Part shown: positions 53,404-61,052 of the stretch, piece after piece
Numbering within the stretch: the first letter of the stretch is position 1
Layout: the number at the start of each line of letters is the position of its first letter
Assembly: GCF_003947415.1 (NCBI RefSeq)
Contig: NZ_QHKL01000008.1
Coordinates: forward strand, 372,001 to 436,000
Source of the DNA: Amycolatopsis sp. WAC 01376
GTDB lineage: Bacteria; Actinomycetota; Actinomycetes; Mycobacteriales; Pseudonocardiaceae
Direction of reading: 5' to 3'
DNA: 64,000 nt
Notes under the pieces: model-generated
The model's input: the letters and a program-made list of their open reading frames with translations, nothing else
Told to the model about the DNA's origin: nothing
Database searches by the model: none
Made by a program: the position numbers and the translations under genes

Positions 53404-54639
53404 CTACCGGCCGGCGGGCCCCGTCCAGCCTTCGGGCACGTGGCCGATCCGGATGCGCTGCGGGTGGTCGCCGACCGGGACGGACTTGACCTTCGCGCCG
53501 GTCGCGAAGTCGATCGCGGTCACCTGGTCCGACGCGCTTTCCGAGATGACGCAATGCTTTCCGTCACCGCTCACCGTCGCCCAGTACGGCTTCGCGGCTG
53601 TCACGAGCTGTGCCTCCCGCAGGCTCGCACGGTCCACAATGGTCGCGTAGTCGTCCATCGTCCCGGCGACGCACAGCTTGTCTCCCGCCGGGCTCATCGA
53701 CAGCCCGTGGTGACGCGAGTCGTTGACCCAGGTCGTGCGGTCCTCGCTGGTGTCCGGGTTCTTCGGCAGCGTCTTCGACCGCGTGATCCGGTCGGTGGCG
53801 ACGTCGTATTCGAGCAGGCCGTTGAAGAACGAGACCTGGAAGTACAGCTTCGACTCGTCGGGGGTGAACGCCACCGGCCGGACGGCGTCGGACAGATCGC
53901 TGCGCCCGAAGGCGTCCAGACGCTGCCGCATGTCGATCACCTTGACCTGCTGGAAGGTTTTCGCGTCGACCACGGTGAGCTTCCGGTCGCCCTTCGTGAA
54001 GTCCTGCCACGGCGCGTCGAGCGCGGTGTTCACCTCGCCGATCGAGCTGTTCCAGAGGTACCGGCCGCCGTCGGTGTAGGTGTTCTCGTGCGGTTTGTCG
54101 CCGGTCTTGAACGAGCCGAGCTGCTTGCCGGTCTCGATGTCCAGCACGTGGACGGTGTTCGACGTCGAGGCCGACACCGCGATGCTGCGGCCGTCCGGCG
54201 ACACCGCCATGTGGTCGGACCGGAAGCCGGACACCGGGAACCGCCAGTTGACGCGGCCGGTGGTGAGGTCGATCGACACGACGTCGGCGAAGCTCGGGCG
54301 GGACGCGACGACGGAACGGCCGTCCGGGGTCGTGTAGAGGTCGTCGACGAGCTGGTCGTGCCCCTCGCCGACGCCGTTGCGGATACCGAGGAAGAACGCG
54401 AGCTTGATCGGGTTCAGGTAGATCTCGGTGAGCCGCTCCTCCTTGTCCGGCACCATGTTCACGCGCGCGATCTTGGCGTAGTCGCCGGAAGGGCGGATGA
54501 CGTCCGCGGTCCCCTCCCAGTTGTTGCCCACGAACAGGACCTGTCGCAGGCCGTCGTCCGCCGCGGCGGCGGGCGCCGAGCCCAGCGCTGCGGCGAGGCA
54601 GGTCACGAGGACGGTGTTCAGCAACCGGCGTTTCCGCAT
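53404..54639 (-). CDS. Secreted YVTN/YncE-type beta-propeller protein
   Basis: A 411-residue exported protein. A signal peptide covers about residues 1-27 (LLNTVLVTCLAAALGSAPAAAA). The mature part has repeated propeller blades with endings like GRSVVASRPSFADVVSIDLTTGRVNW, GRSIAVSASTSNTVHVLDIETGKQLGSF and SESASDQVTAIDFATGAKVKSVPVGDHPQ. The role is unknown; such proteins often bind partners or redox-enzyme substrates. ATG at 54639. It is divergent from the PucR-type gene with 144 bases between. Confidence 0.85.
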   Translation of the reverse strand: MRKRRLLNTVLVTCLAAALGSAPAAAADDGLRQVLFVGNNWEGTADVIRPSGDYAKIARVNMVPDKEERLTEIYLNPIKLAFFLGIRNGVGEGHDQLVDDLYTTPDGRSVVASRPSFADVVSIDLTTGRVNWRFPVSGFRSDHMAVSPDGRSIAVSASTSNTVHVLDIETGKQLGSFKTGDKPHENTYTDGGRYLWNSSIGEVNTALDAPWQDFTKGDRKLTVVDAKTFQQVKVIDMRQRLDAFGRSDLSDAVRPVAFTPDESKLYFQVSFFNGLLEYDVATDRITRSKTLPKNPDTSEDRTTWVNDSRHHGLSMSPAGDKLCVAGTMDDYATIVDRASLREAQLVTAAKPYWATVSGDGKHCVISESASDQVTAIDFATGAKVKSVPVGDHPQRIRIGHVPEGWTGPAGR

Positions 54640-54783
54640 CGGGCGCACCTTTCGGCGAGGGCCTGTTACCTTTCGGTAGCTCACAGGAAACCAACCGGCC
54701 GGACACCCTCGGTAGGGGCCGGTCGCCAAGGACCGCCGGCTTCGTTGTGCACCGGGCACAATCCGCGCGGGAAGGCGGTGGCG

Positions 54784-55917
54784 ATGGCGCACCGGTCGCT
54801 CCACGACGTGCTGGCCGCGATGGCGGCCGACGCCGACGTCGTCGACGAGGTGGTCCGCGCCGCCCGCACGGAGTCGCCGGAAGTAGCGCGGTTGCCGGTG
54901 GACGAGAACCGGCGGCACGTCGCGATCGTGCTCGCCGCCGGTCTCGCCTCCTTCGACCGGCCGGGTGGGGCCGGGGAGCAGGACTACGCCGCGGCCGCCG
55001 TCCTCGGTGCGGACAGGGCCGCGCAAGGTGTGCCGCTCGCCGCGCTGCTGCGCGGGGTACAGGCGGGCCGCAGCCGCGCGGTCGAGATCGCCGTCGAACG
55101 CGGCAAGGCGGCAGGCGTTCCGGACGACGTCATGCTGGCGGCGCTGGTGGACTTCGACCGGAACACCCGCGCGCTCGAACGCCAGGTGATCGCCGGCTAC
55201 CACGAAGCCGAACTCGAACTCTCCCGGACGGTCCACGACAGCCGGGCCCGGTTGCTGCGGCGGCTGCTGAGCGGGGACACGACGCCGCCTTCGGCCGAGG
55301 AGGTCGCGAACACCGGGCTGAACCCCGGCGGCCGCTTCCACTGCCTGCTCTCCGACGTCGGCGATCCGTACGAGGCCATGGTCGTCGAGCGACGGCTCGG
55401 CGCGACGGGTGGCGTCTTCGGCCTGGTCGAGGGACGGCTGACCGGGCTGGCGCCGCGGCTGCCCACCGCGTCGGCGCTCGGGGACGACGTCCTCATGGTG
55501 GTCTCCCCCGCCGTCCCGCTCGCCGAGGTCCGCGCGATGCACGCGCTGTGCGTGATGGCGCTGCCGACTCGCTCCCGCGGTCTGCACGCGGTGGCCGATC
55601 TGGCCGTGGAGACCGCGCTCGCCGCCCAGCCGGGGCTCGCCGCGCTGCTCGAAGGCACCCTGCTGAACGCGCTGACGCCAGGCGACCCCTTCCACGAGCA
55701 ACTCGTCCAAACCGCGCTGGCCTACCTCGACCACGGACGGCGGCTCGACCAGACGGCCGCGGCACTGCACGTCCACGCGAACACCGTCAGGTACCGGCTT
55801 TCCCGGCTCGGCGAGATCACCGGGACGTCGCTCGACCCGCCGGAAGACGACGGCGGCACGCATGTGCGGCACACCGTCGGCTGGTGGTGGGCGCTGCGCA
55901 CGTGGCGCTCGGGCTGA
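54784..55917 (+). CDS. PucR-family transcriptional regulator
   Basis: A 377-residue regulator. The N-terminal half is helical and matches the RsbT co-antagonist-like region of this group; the middle has a GGDEF-like fold; the C-terminal PucR HTH is clear (YLDHGRRLDQTAAALHVHANTVRYRLSRLGEITG). ATG 54784 is chosen; an in-frame GTG lies six bases earlier. It stands divergent from the beta-propeller gene and 30 bases before the sulfatase gene, so it could regulate either. Confidence 0.85.
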   Translation: MAHRSLHDVLAAMAADADVVDEVVRAARTESPEVARLPVDENRRHVAIVLAAGLASFDRPGGAGEQDYAAAAVLGADRAAQGVPLAALLRGVQAGRSRAVEIAVERGKAAGVPDDVMLAALVDFDRNTRALERQVIAGYHEAELELSRTVHDSRARLLRRLLSGDTTPPSAEEVANTGLNPGGRFHCLLSDVGDPYEAMVVERRLGATGGVFGLVEGRLTGLAPRLPTASALGDDVLMVVSPAVPLAEVRAMHALCVMALPTRSRGLHAVADLAVETALAAQPGLAALLEGTLLNALTPGDPFHEQLVQTALAYLDHGRRLDQTAAALHVHANTVRYRLSRLGEITGTSLDPPEDDGGTHVRHTVGWWWALRTWRSG

Positions 55918-55947
55918 ACCGCCGGGGCCCGCCATCCGTGTAACCCG

Positions 55948-57642
55948 ATGAAGGCAGTCCACCCCCGGAAGGAACCCGCCTTGTCGGTTTTCCCGCGTCC
56001 CGCGCTGGTCGGCCTGCCCAGCGACCGGACGACAACCCGCGAAATCGCGTCCAGCGCGGCGACGACGCTGTCCGCCGTCCTCGTGCTGTTCGCCCTGCTC
56101 GCGCCGAAGGACCTCGATGGGCTGACGCCGGAGGCGTTCGCGCGGCTGCCGGTGGAGGCGCTGCTCGGGGTGGCGGTCGTGCTCATGCTGCGCGACGGCG
56201 CGAGGCGGATCGTCGCGGTGTCCGCCGGCGCGGTCCTCGGGGTGTTGACCGTGGTCAAGGCCATCGACATCGGCTTCGGGCTCGCGCTGAACCGGCGGTT
56301 CGACCCGGTGTTCGACTGGGGTGTGCTCGGCAACGGCGTCGATCTGCTCGGCACGTCGATCGGCCAGGCGGGCGCGATCGCGTCATTCGCCGGGCTGACG
56401 CTGCTGGCCATGGTCGTGATCGTGCTGATGGCGCTCGCCGTCCTGCGGCTGAGCCGGGTGGTCGCCGGGCGGCGCACCACGTCGACCAAGGTGACGGCCG
56501 TGCTCAGCGTGCTTTGGATGGTGTGCGCGGTCTCGGGCGCGCAACTCGCCCCGGGGCAGCCGTTCGCGTCGCGCAGCGCGGTCGCCTTCGCCTACGAAGA
56601 CCTCCGCCAGGTGCGGGCCGGCATCCGCGACCGGGATGCCTTCGCTGAGGAAGTCGCCGTCGACGCCTTCCGGGACACTCCGCCTTCCGGGCTGCTGAAC
56701 GCGTTGCGCGGTAAGGACGTCCTGTTCACCTTCGTCGAGAGCTACGGGCGGGTGGCCGTCCAGGACTCCGACATCGCGCCGAAGGTGGACGCGGTTCTCG
56801 ACGCCGGGACCGCGCGGCTGAAGAACGCCGGATACGGCTCGCGCAGCGCCTTCCTGACGTCGCCGACGACGAGCGCGGGAAGCTGGCTGGCGCATTCGAC
56901 GTTCCAATCCGGCGTCTGGGTCGACAGTCAGCATCGCTACGACGACTTCGTGCAGACGGACCGGTTCACCCTCGGCGGCGCGTTCAAACGCGCGGGCTGG
57001 GAGACGGTCGGCGTCGTCCCGGCGCATACCGAGGACTGGCCGGAGGGCAAGATCTACGGCTACGACCGCTACTACGACTCACGCGGCATCGGCTATCGCG
57101 GCCCGCCGTTCTCGTACGCCACGATGCCGGACCAGTTCACGCTTTCGGCTTTCCAGCGCGCCGAACGCGCGAGGCCGGACCGGCCGCCGCTGATGGCGGA
57201 GATCGATCTGGTCACCAGTCACTGGCCGTGGACGCCGCTCCCCCGGCTGGTCGACTGGACCGCCGTCGGCGACGGGTCGATCTACAATCCCATGCCCTCC
57301 CAAGGGAAAACGCCCGAAGAGGTGTTCACCGACCCGGCCAAGGTGCGCGGCGCGTACGGCGACTCGATCGCCTATTCGCTGAACTCGCTCATCTCGTATG
57401 TGGAGACGTACGGCGACGACGACCTCGTGCTCGTCTTCCTCGGCGACCACCAGCCGAATCCGATCGTCGCCGGCGCGGGCGCGGATCGCGACGTGCCCAT
57501 CACCGTGGTCACGCGGGACAAGGCTGTGCTCGACAAGATCACCGGATGGAACTGGCAGGACGGCCTGAACCCGGACCGGAACGCGCCGGTCTGGCGCATG
57601 GACGCGTTCCGGGACCGCTTCCTGACCACTTTCGCCCACTGA
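55948..57642 (+). CDS. Membrane-bound sulfatase/phosphoglycerol transferase-like protein
   Basis: A 564-residue protein with four or five N-terminal transmembrane helices (residues 35-195) and a C-terminal alkaline-phosphatase/sulfatase-type domain. Visible features: LFTFVESYGR, the TSPTTSAGSWLAHSTFQSGVWVD stretch with the Ser/Thr nucleophile zone, DLVTSHWPWTP and VFLGDHQP for metal binding. The layout recalls lipoteichoic-acid-synthase-like enzymes, but these are not known to act on teichoic acid in this phylum. An alternative TTG start at 55981 has GGAAGGA six bases upstream and may be the true one. Confidence 0.8.
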   Translation: MKAVHPRKEPALSVFPRPALVGLPSDRTTTREIASSAATTLSAVLVLFALLAPKDLDGLTPEAFARLPVEALLGVAVVLMLRDGARRIVAVSAGAVLGVLTVVKAIDIGFGLALNRRFDPVFDWGVLGNGVDLLGTSIGQAGAIASFAGLTLLAMVVIVLMALAVLRLSRVVAGRRTTSTKVTAVLSVLWMVCAVSGAQLAPGQPFASRSAVAFAYEDLRQVRAGIRDRDAFAEEVAVDAFRDTPPSGLLNALRGKDVLFTFVESYGRVAVQDSDIAPKVDAVLDAGTARLKNAGYGSRSAFLTSPTTSAGSWLAHSTFQSGVWVDSQHRYDDFVQTDRFTLGGAFKRAGWETVGVVPAHTEDWPEGKIYGYDRYYDSRGIGYRGPPFSYATMPDQFTLSAFQRAERARPDRPPLMAEIDLVTSHWPWTPLPRLVDWTAVGDGSIYNPMPSQGKTPEEVFTDPAKVRGAYGDSIAYSLNSLISYVETYGDDDLVLVFLGDHQPNPIVAGAGADRDVPITVVTRDKAVLDKITGWNWQDGLNPDRNAPVWRMDAFRDRFLTTFAH

Positions 57643-57645
57643 ATT

Positions 57646-57671
57646 CCCGCATTCAGAGGACTAAATGCGGG
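57646..57671. terminator. Hairpin between convergent sulfatase and WYL-regulator genes
   Basis: CCCGCATT (57646-57653) and AATGCGGG (57664-57671) are 8-bp arms around a 10-base loop. It straddles the last codons of the WYL-regulator gene, whose stop is at 57661. Confidence 0.55.
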
Positions 57672-58620
57672 TGGCGTCGCGATACCGGTCGGCCAACTCC
57701 CGCAAGTAGTCGACCAATTGCGGGGGTTCGGTGACCCGGAACGGGAAGTTGAGCAGTCCTAAGTGGACGGCCATCGTCTCGATGCTGTCCGCTCCGGTGT
57801 GCAGCACGCACGTGTTCGCGTCGACGGCCTCGACCGTGCCGACGGCCGGGTTGATCCGCGCGGTCACCTCTTCGGCGGACGCGTGCACGGTGACGTCGGC
57901 CCGGTACCGCCAGGCGGCGGACGAGACGCCGCGCCGCACCCGGTCCGTGACGTCCTCGGGCAGCTCACGCGCGGTGAACCGCGGACCCGTCGGAACGCGC
58001 GGCGTCAGCCTGTCGACGCGGAAGGTGCGCCAGTCGCCGCGGTCGAGATCCCATGCCACCAGGTACCAGCGGCGGCCCCAGTTCACGAGACGGTACGGCT
58101 CGGCCTTCCGGACGCTTTCCGAACCGTCGTGGGCGCGGTAGCCGAACCGCAGCACCTCGCGATCCCGGCAGCAGGCCGTCAGCACGGTGAGGGTCTCGGC
58201 GACGACGCGCGGGCCGGGCTCGTCCCTCGGCACCGGGATCGTGTACGCCTGCAAGGCGTTCACGCGGCGCCGCAACCGCGACGGCAGCACCTGTTCGAGT
58301 TTCGCGAGCGCGCGCAACGACGTCTCCTCCACGCCCGCGATGGTGCCGCCCGCCGCGGTGCGCAGGCCGATCGCGACCGCGACGGCCTCCTCGTCGTCCA
58401 GCAGCAACGGCGGCAGCTCGGCACCCGCGCCGAGCCGGTAGCCGCCGACCGAACCACGGGTCGCGTTCACCGGATAGCCGAGCGCGCGCAGCCGCTCGAC
58501 GTCGTTGCGGATCGTCCTGGCGCTGACCTCCAGGCGTTCCGCCAGTTCGGTGCCGGTCCAGTCGCGGGGAGTCTGCAAGAGGGAGAGCAAACGGAGTAGT
58601 CGTGCCGAAGTTTCCAACAT
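57661..58620 (-). CDS. YafY-type WYL-domain transcriptional regulator
   Basis: A 319-residue DeoR-like regulator. Residues 1-60 form a winged HTH (TGTELAERLEVSARTIRNDVERLRALGYPV); the WYL domain follows with YRLVNWGRRWYLVAWDLDRGDWRTFRVDRL near 185-215, and a WCX extension closes the chain. ATG 58620 gives the usual MLETSARLLRLL start; an in-frame ATG at 58641 would lie inside a perfect palindrome. It is divergent from the epoxide hydrolase gene and probably controls it and itself through that palindrome. Confidence 0.88.
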   Translation of the reverse strand: MLETSARLLRLLSLLQTPRDWTGTELAERLEVSARTIRNDVERLRALGYPVNATRGSVGGYRLGAGAELPPLLLDDEEAVAVAIGLRTAAGGTIAGVEETSLRALAKLEQVLPSRLRRRVNALQAYTIPVPRDEPGPRVVAETLTVLTACCRDREVLRFGYRAHDGSESVRKAEPYRLVNWGRRWYLVAWDLDRGDWRTFRVDRLTPRVPTGPRFTARELPEDVTDRVRRGVSSAAWRYRADVTVHASAEEVTARINPAVGTVEAVDANTCVLHTGADSIETMAVHLGLLNFPFRVTEPPQLVDYLRELADRYRDATRI

Positions 58621-58638
58621 TTCTTCAGGCTGCTCCTC

Positions 58639-58663
58639 CATTAGGAACAGGATGTTCCTAATG
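58639..58663. promoter_or_regulatory. 25-bp perfect palindrome between WYL regulator and epoxide hydrolase
   Basis: CATTAGGAACA (58639-58649) and TGTTCCTAATG (58653-58663) are exact 11-bp inverted arms with a 3-base spacer. It lies 18 bases before the hydrolase ATG and overlaps the alternative start of the regulator. TACCTT (58670-58675), six bases before the hydrolase ATG, may be a -10 of a leaderless promoter. Confidence 0.75.
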
Positions 58664-58681
58664 GCACTCTACCTTGGTCTT

Positions 58682-59839
58682 ATGAACGAGAACACGGAGA
58701 TCAAGCCCTTCCGCATCGACATCCCGCAGGCCGAGCTGGACGACCTGGCCGACCGCCTGGCCCGCGTCCGCTGGGCGAACGAACTGCCCGCCGACCAGGT
58801 GACCGACGGGGTGCAGCGCGGACCGGTCACGCCGGGCTGGGAGTACGGCGTGCCGCTGGAGTACGTGCGGCGTCTGGTCGCGTACTGGCGCGAGGGCTAC
58901 GACTGGCGTGAGTGGGAGGCGAAGCTCAACGAGTACCCGCAGTTCACCACGGTCATCGATGGACAACAGATTCATTTCCTGCACGTCCGCTCGCCGGAGC
59001 CGGACGCGACGCCGCTGATCCTCACGCACGGCTGGCCGAACTCGGTCTTCGAATACCTCGAGCTGATCGACCGGCTGACCGACCCGCGCTCGCACGATGG
59101 CGATCCGGCCGACGCGTTCCACGTCGTGATCCCGTCGCTGCCCGGGTTCGGCTTCTCCGGCCCGACGCGGGAGAAGGGCTGGAACCGGTACCGCACCGCT
59201 CAGGCTTGGGCCGAACTGATGCGCCGTCTCGGCTACGAGCGCTACGGCACGCACGGGAACGACGCCGGTTCGTTCGTCGCCCCCGAGGTCGGCCGCGCCG
59301 ACGCCGAGCACGTGATCGGCGTCCACGTCACGCAGCTGTTCTCGTTCCCCAGCGGCGATCCGGCGGAGTTCGAAGGCATGACGGAACAGGAACTGGAGTA
59401 CCTGCAGTTCCTGCAGCACTTCAACGACGACATGTCCGGCTACGCGAAACTCCAGGAGAGCGCTCCGCAGAACCTCGCGCACGCGCTGGCCGACTCGCCG
59501 ACCGGGCAGCTGGCCTGGAGCGCGCAACTGCTGTCGGGCACGAGCGACGACCACGTGCTCACCAACGCCACCCTGTACTGGCTCACCAACACCGCGGCGT
59601 CGGCGGCGCGGTTCTACTACGAGGACAAGCACGCCGAGCACCCCGCCGAGCCGACGACCACGCCGACCGGCCTCGCGAGTTTCGCCTACGACTTCCGGCC
59701 GCTGCGGCGCTTCGCCGAGCGGGACCACGCGAACATCGTTTCGTGGCAGGAATTCGACCGCGGCAGCCACTGGGCGACCCAGGACGCGCCGGACCTCCTG
59801 CTCGGCGACATCCGGGACTTCTTCCGCAAGCTGGCCTGA
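58682..59839 (+). CDS. Epoxide hydrolase with EHN domain
   Basis: A 385-residue microsomal-type epoxide hydrolase, which opens epoxides to diols. The N-terminal EHN domain has IPQAELDDLADRLARVRWANELP and WREWEAKLNEYPQF. The alpha/beta hydrolase core shows the oxyanion motif HGWPNS, the nucleophile Asp in THGNDAGS and a late Asp/His pair with the His in FDRGSHWATQDAPDLL. It is divergent from the WYL regulator. The natural substrate is unknown. Confidence 0.92.
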   Translation: MNENTEIKPFRIDIPQAELDDLADRLARVRWANELPADQVTDGVQRGPVTPGWEYGVPLEYVRRLVAYWREGYDWREWEAKLNEYPQFTTVIDGQQIHFLHVRSPEPDATPLILTHGWPNSVFEYLELIDRLTDPRSHDGDPADAFHVVIPSLPGFGFSGPTREKGWNRYRTAQAWAELMRRLGYERYGTHGNDAGSFVAPEVGRADAEHVIGVHVTQLFSFPSGDPAEFEGMTEQELEYLQFLQHFNDDMSGYAKLQESAPQNLAHALADSPTGQLAWSAQLLSGTSDDHVLTNATLYWLTNTAASAARFYYEDKHAEHPAEPTTTPTGLASFAYDFRPLRRFAERDHANIVSWQEFDRGSHWATQDAPDLLLGDIRDFFRKLA

Positions 59840-59934
59840 CCCTCGTGAGCGGTGGGCTAGGACGGTTCCATTGAGGGGAAAGGCAAAGGTGTCGTGGTGC
59901 GGGGCCAGTGTCGCTCCTGCGCAGGCGTTCTCCT

Positions 59935-59989
59935 GGTAGTGAGGGCCTCCTTTCCTACTCTGACAGTAGGGAAGGAGGCTTTCGCTACC
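59935..59989. repeat. 55-bp hairpin E
   Basis: Arms of about 25 bp around CTGAC pair with four departures, all G-T in DNA terms (G-U in RNA), so the RNA stem is nearly unbroken. The outer part reads GGTAGTGAGGGCCTCC. Confidence 0.65.
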
Positions 59990-60044
59990 GTCAGATGTGG
60001 TCCCTGGTGGCAGTGGGACGGTAGTGACCTCGGCGGCCGGTCGT

Positions 60045-60105
60045 GAAGTACATGAAGGCCTCCTTCCTTGCGCTAGACGCAAGGAAGGAGGCCTTCATGT
60101 ACTTC
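60045..60105. repeat. 61-bp hairpin F
   Basis: Arms of 28 bp (60045-60072 and 60078-60105) are exactly complementary around a CTAGA loop. The left arm starts GAAGTACATGAAGGCCTCC. Confidence 0.7.
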
Positions 60106-60116
60106 GGCAAGGCGTG

Positions 60117-60208
60117 ACTCGCGTGCCTGGATGCCGCACTCGGGAGTGCGGAGCCTGAACACGCGAGTTCCGTCTGTAAACACGCGAAATCCGGGTCTGA
60201 GCACGCGA
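60117..60208. repeat. Nested hairpin and 21-bp-spaced CACGCGA repeats
   Basis: ACTCGCGTG (60117-60125) pairs with CACGCGAGT (60160-60168); inside lies CCGCACTC-GG-GAGTGCGG (60134-60151). The word CACGCGA recurs in direct orientation at 60160, 60181 and 60202, exactly two helical turns apart. Confidence 0.65.
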
Positions 60209-60356
60209 GTGCGGTGTCGCGTCACCCGAGCTCACCGTCTCGCCCGAGCCACGACACGTTTGCCTTACCCCTCAATAACCGTCCTTACCACCCACGAGAC
60301 GCGGGGTTGAGCGGGCGGCTCCTTCAGCGCTTCCGATGGCCCGGCGCCGAACTCTC

Positions 60357-60413
60357 ATGTCGTGAAGGGCACCTTTGAGACCTTCATCGTCTCAAAGGTG
60401 CCCTTCACGACAT
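60357..60413. terminator. 57-bp hairpin G between convergent genes
   Basis: Arms of 25 bp (60357-60381 and 60389-60413) are exactly complementary around a 7-base loop; the left arm starts ATGTCGTGAAGGGCACC. It ends 19 bases before the stop of the HTH gene on the minus strand. Confidence 0.7.
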
Positions 60414-60432
60414 CCCCACGACCCACTCGGCC

Positions 60433-60975
60433 TCACTCGGCCATGCGGTGCAGCAGGAAGATCCCGTTGAGCAGGGGGCGGTCGAGCCGCTGCCGGTCGG
60501 TGGCCACGTACTCGTCGAGGATGTCGAGGATGCGGTTGTCGAGTTCGGTGGCCTCCTCCGGCGAGAGGTGCAGCGCGAACCGCTCGACCACCCGCACCGA
60601 ACCCGGACCCGCTTCGCGAAGTTCTTCCTGGAAGGCCTCGATCGGCCCGAAGCGGGTGTCTTCGTCCTCGTCGTTCAGCGGCCCATCGAGCCACCAGCTC
60701 TTGCCGACGCTGCGGTAGGGCTTCTCGAGCGCCCCGCTCGCGCCGGTACGCACGGGTGCCTGCTCCAGCAGGCCGGTCTCGGCGAGCTGCCGGACGTGGT
60801 AGAGCACCGTGCCGGGATCCTTGCCGAGCCGGTCGGCGAGCTCCTTGTTGGTCAGTTCCCGCTCGCCGCAGAGCCGGAGAATGCGCAGCCGCAGGGGATG
60901 CCCGAGCGCTTTCGCCTCACGCGCCGTCGCCTCACGCCGCCGGTCCGCGACCCTCGCGGCGACTTGATCGTCCAT
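60433..60975 (-). CDS. ArsR-type winged-helix transcriptional regulator
   Basis: A 180-residue regulator with an ArsR/SmtB-like HTH (AKALGHPLRLRILRLCGERELTNKELADRLGKDPGTVLYHVRQLAETGLL) in residues 20-75. No clear metal-binding cysteine pair is present, so it likely senses something other than a metal. A C-terminal helical part of about 80 residues may be the effector or dimer domain. It is divergent from the MFS gene; repeated ATCGAT words in the 75-bp gap look like its operator. Confidence 0.85.
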   Translation of the reverse strand: MDDQVAARVADRRREATAREAKALGHPLRLRILRLCGERELTNKELADRLGKDPGTVLYHVRQLAETGLLEQAPVRTGASGALEKPYRSVGKSWWLDGPLNDEDEDTRFGPIEAFQEELREAGPGSVRVVERFALHLSPEEATELDNRILDILDEYVATDRQRLDRPLLNGIFLLHRMAE

Positions 60976-61010
60976 GACCGGAGCGTAGCCGACCGATGGA
61001 GAAGAGAGAC

Positions 61011-61052
61011 ATCGATGGAGTTTTCTCAATCGATGTGCGATTCTCGATCGAT
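61011..61052. promoter_or_regulatory. Three ATCGAT words at 18-bp spacing in the regulator/MFS promoter
   Basis: ATCGAT occurs at 61011, 61029 and 61047, each 18 bp apart; the first two frame GAG-TTTT-CTC, giving a 24-bp dyad with only one mismatched pair outside its TTTT core. The third overlaps the MFS start codon. CGATGGAG is also repeated at 60994 and 61013. Confidence 0.6.

Larger units (their letters stand above)
59840..60432. other. Hairpin-rich non-coding region of 593 bp
   Basis: No gene is supported between the epoxide hydrolase and the opposing HTH gene. The stretch holds three members of the long-hairpin family (59935-59989, 60045-60105, 60357-60413), a nested hairpin at 60117-60168 and three CACGCGA words spaced exactly 21 bp. 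It is the densest cluster of structured repeats in the window outside the HNH array. Confidence 0.8.

Noticed and set aside
52624..54783. 1,097-residue version of the PucR-type regulator
   Set aside because: The upstream 720 residues are antisense to the beta-propeller and PhoD-region genes; ATG 54784 gives the expected start.
60045..60105. tRNA or small structured RNA gene
   Set aside because: The element is a single uninterrupted stem, not a cloverleaf, and it belongs to the dispersed hairpin family.
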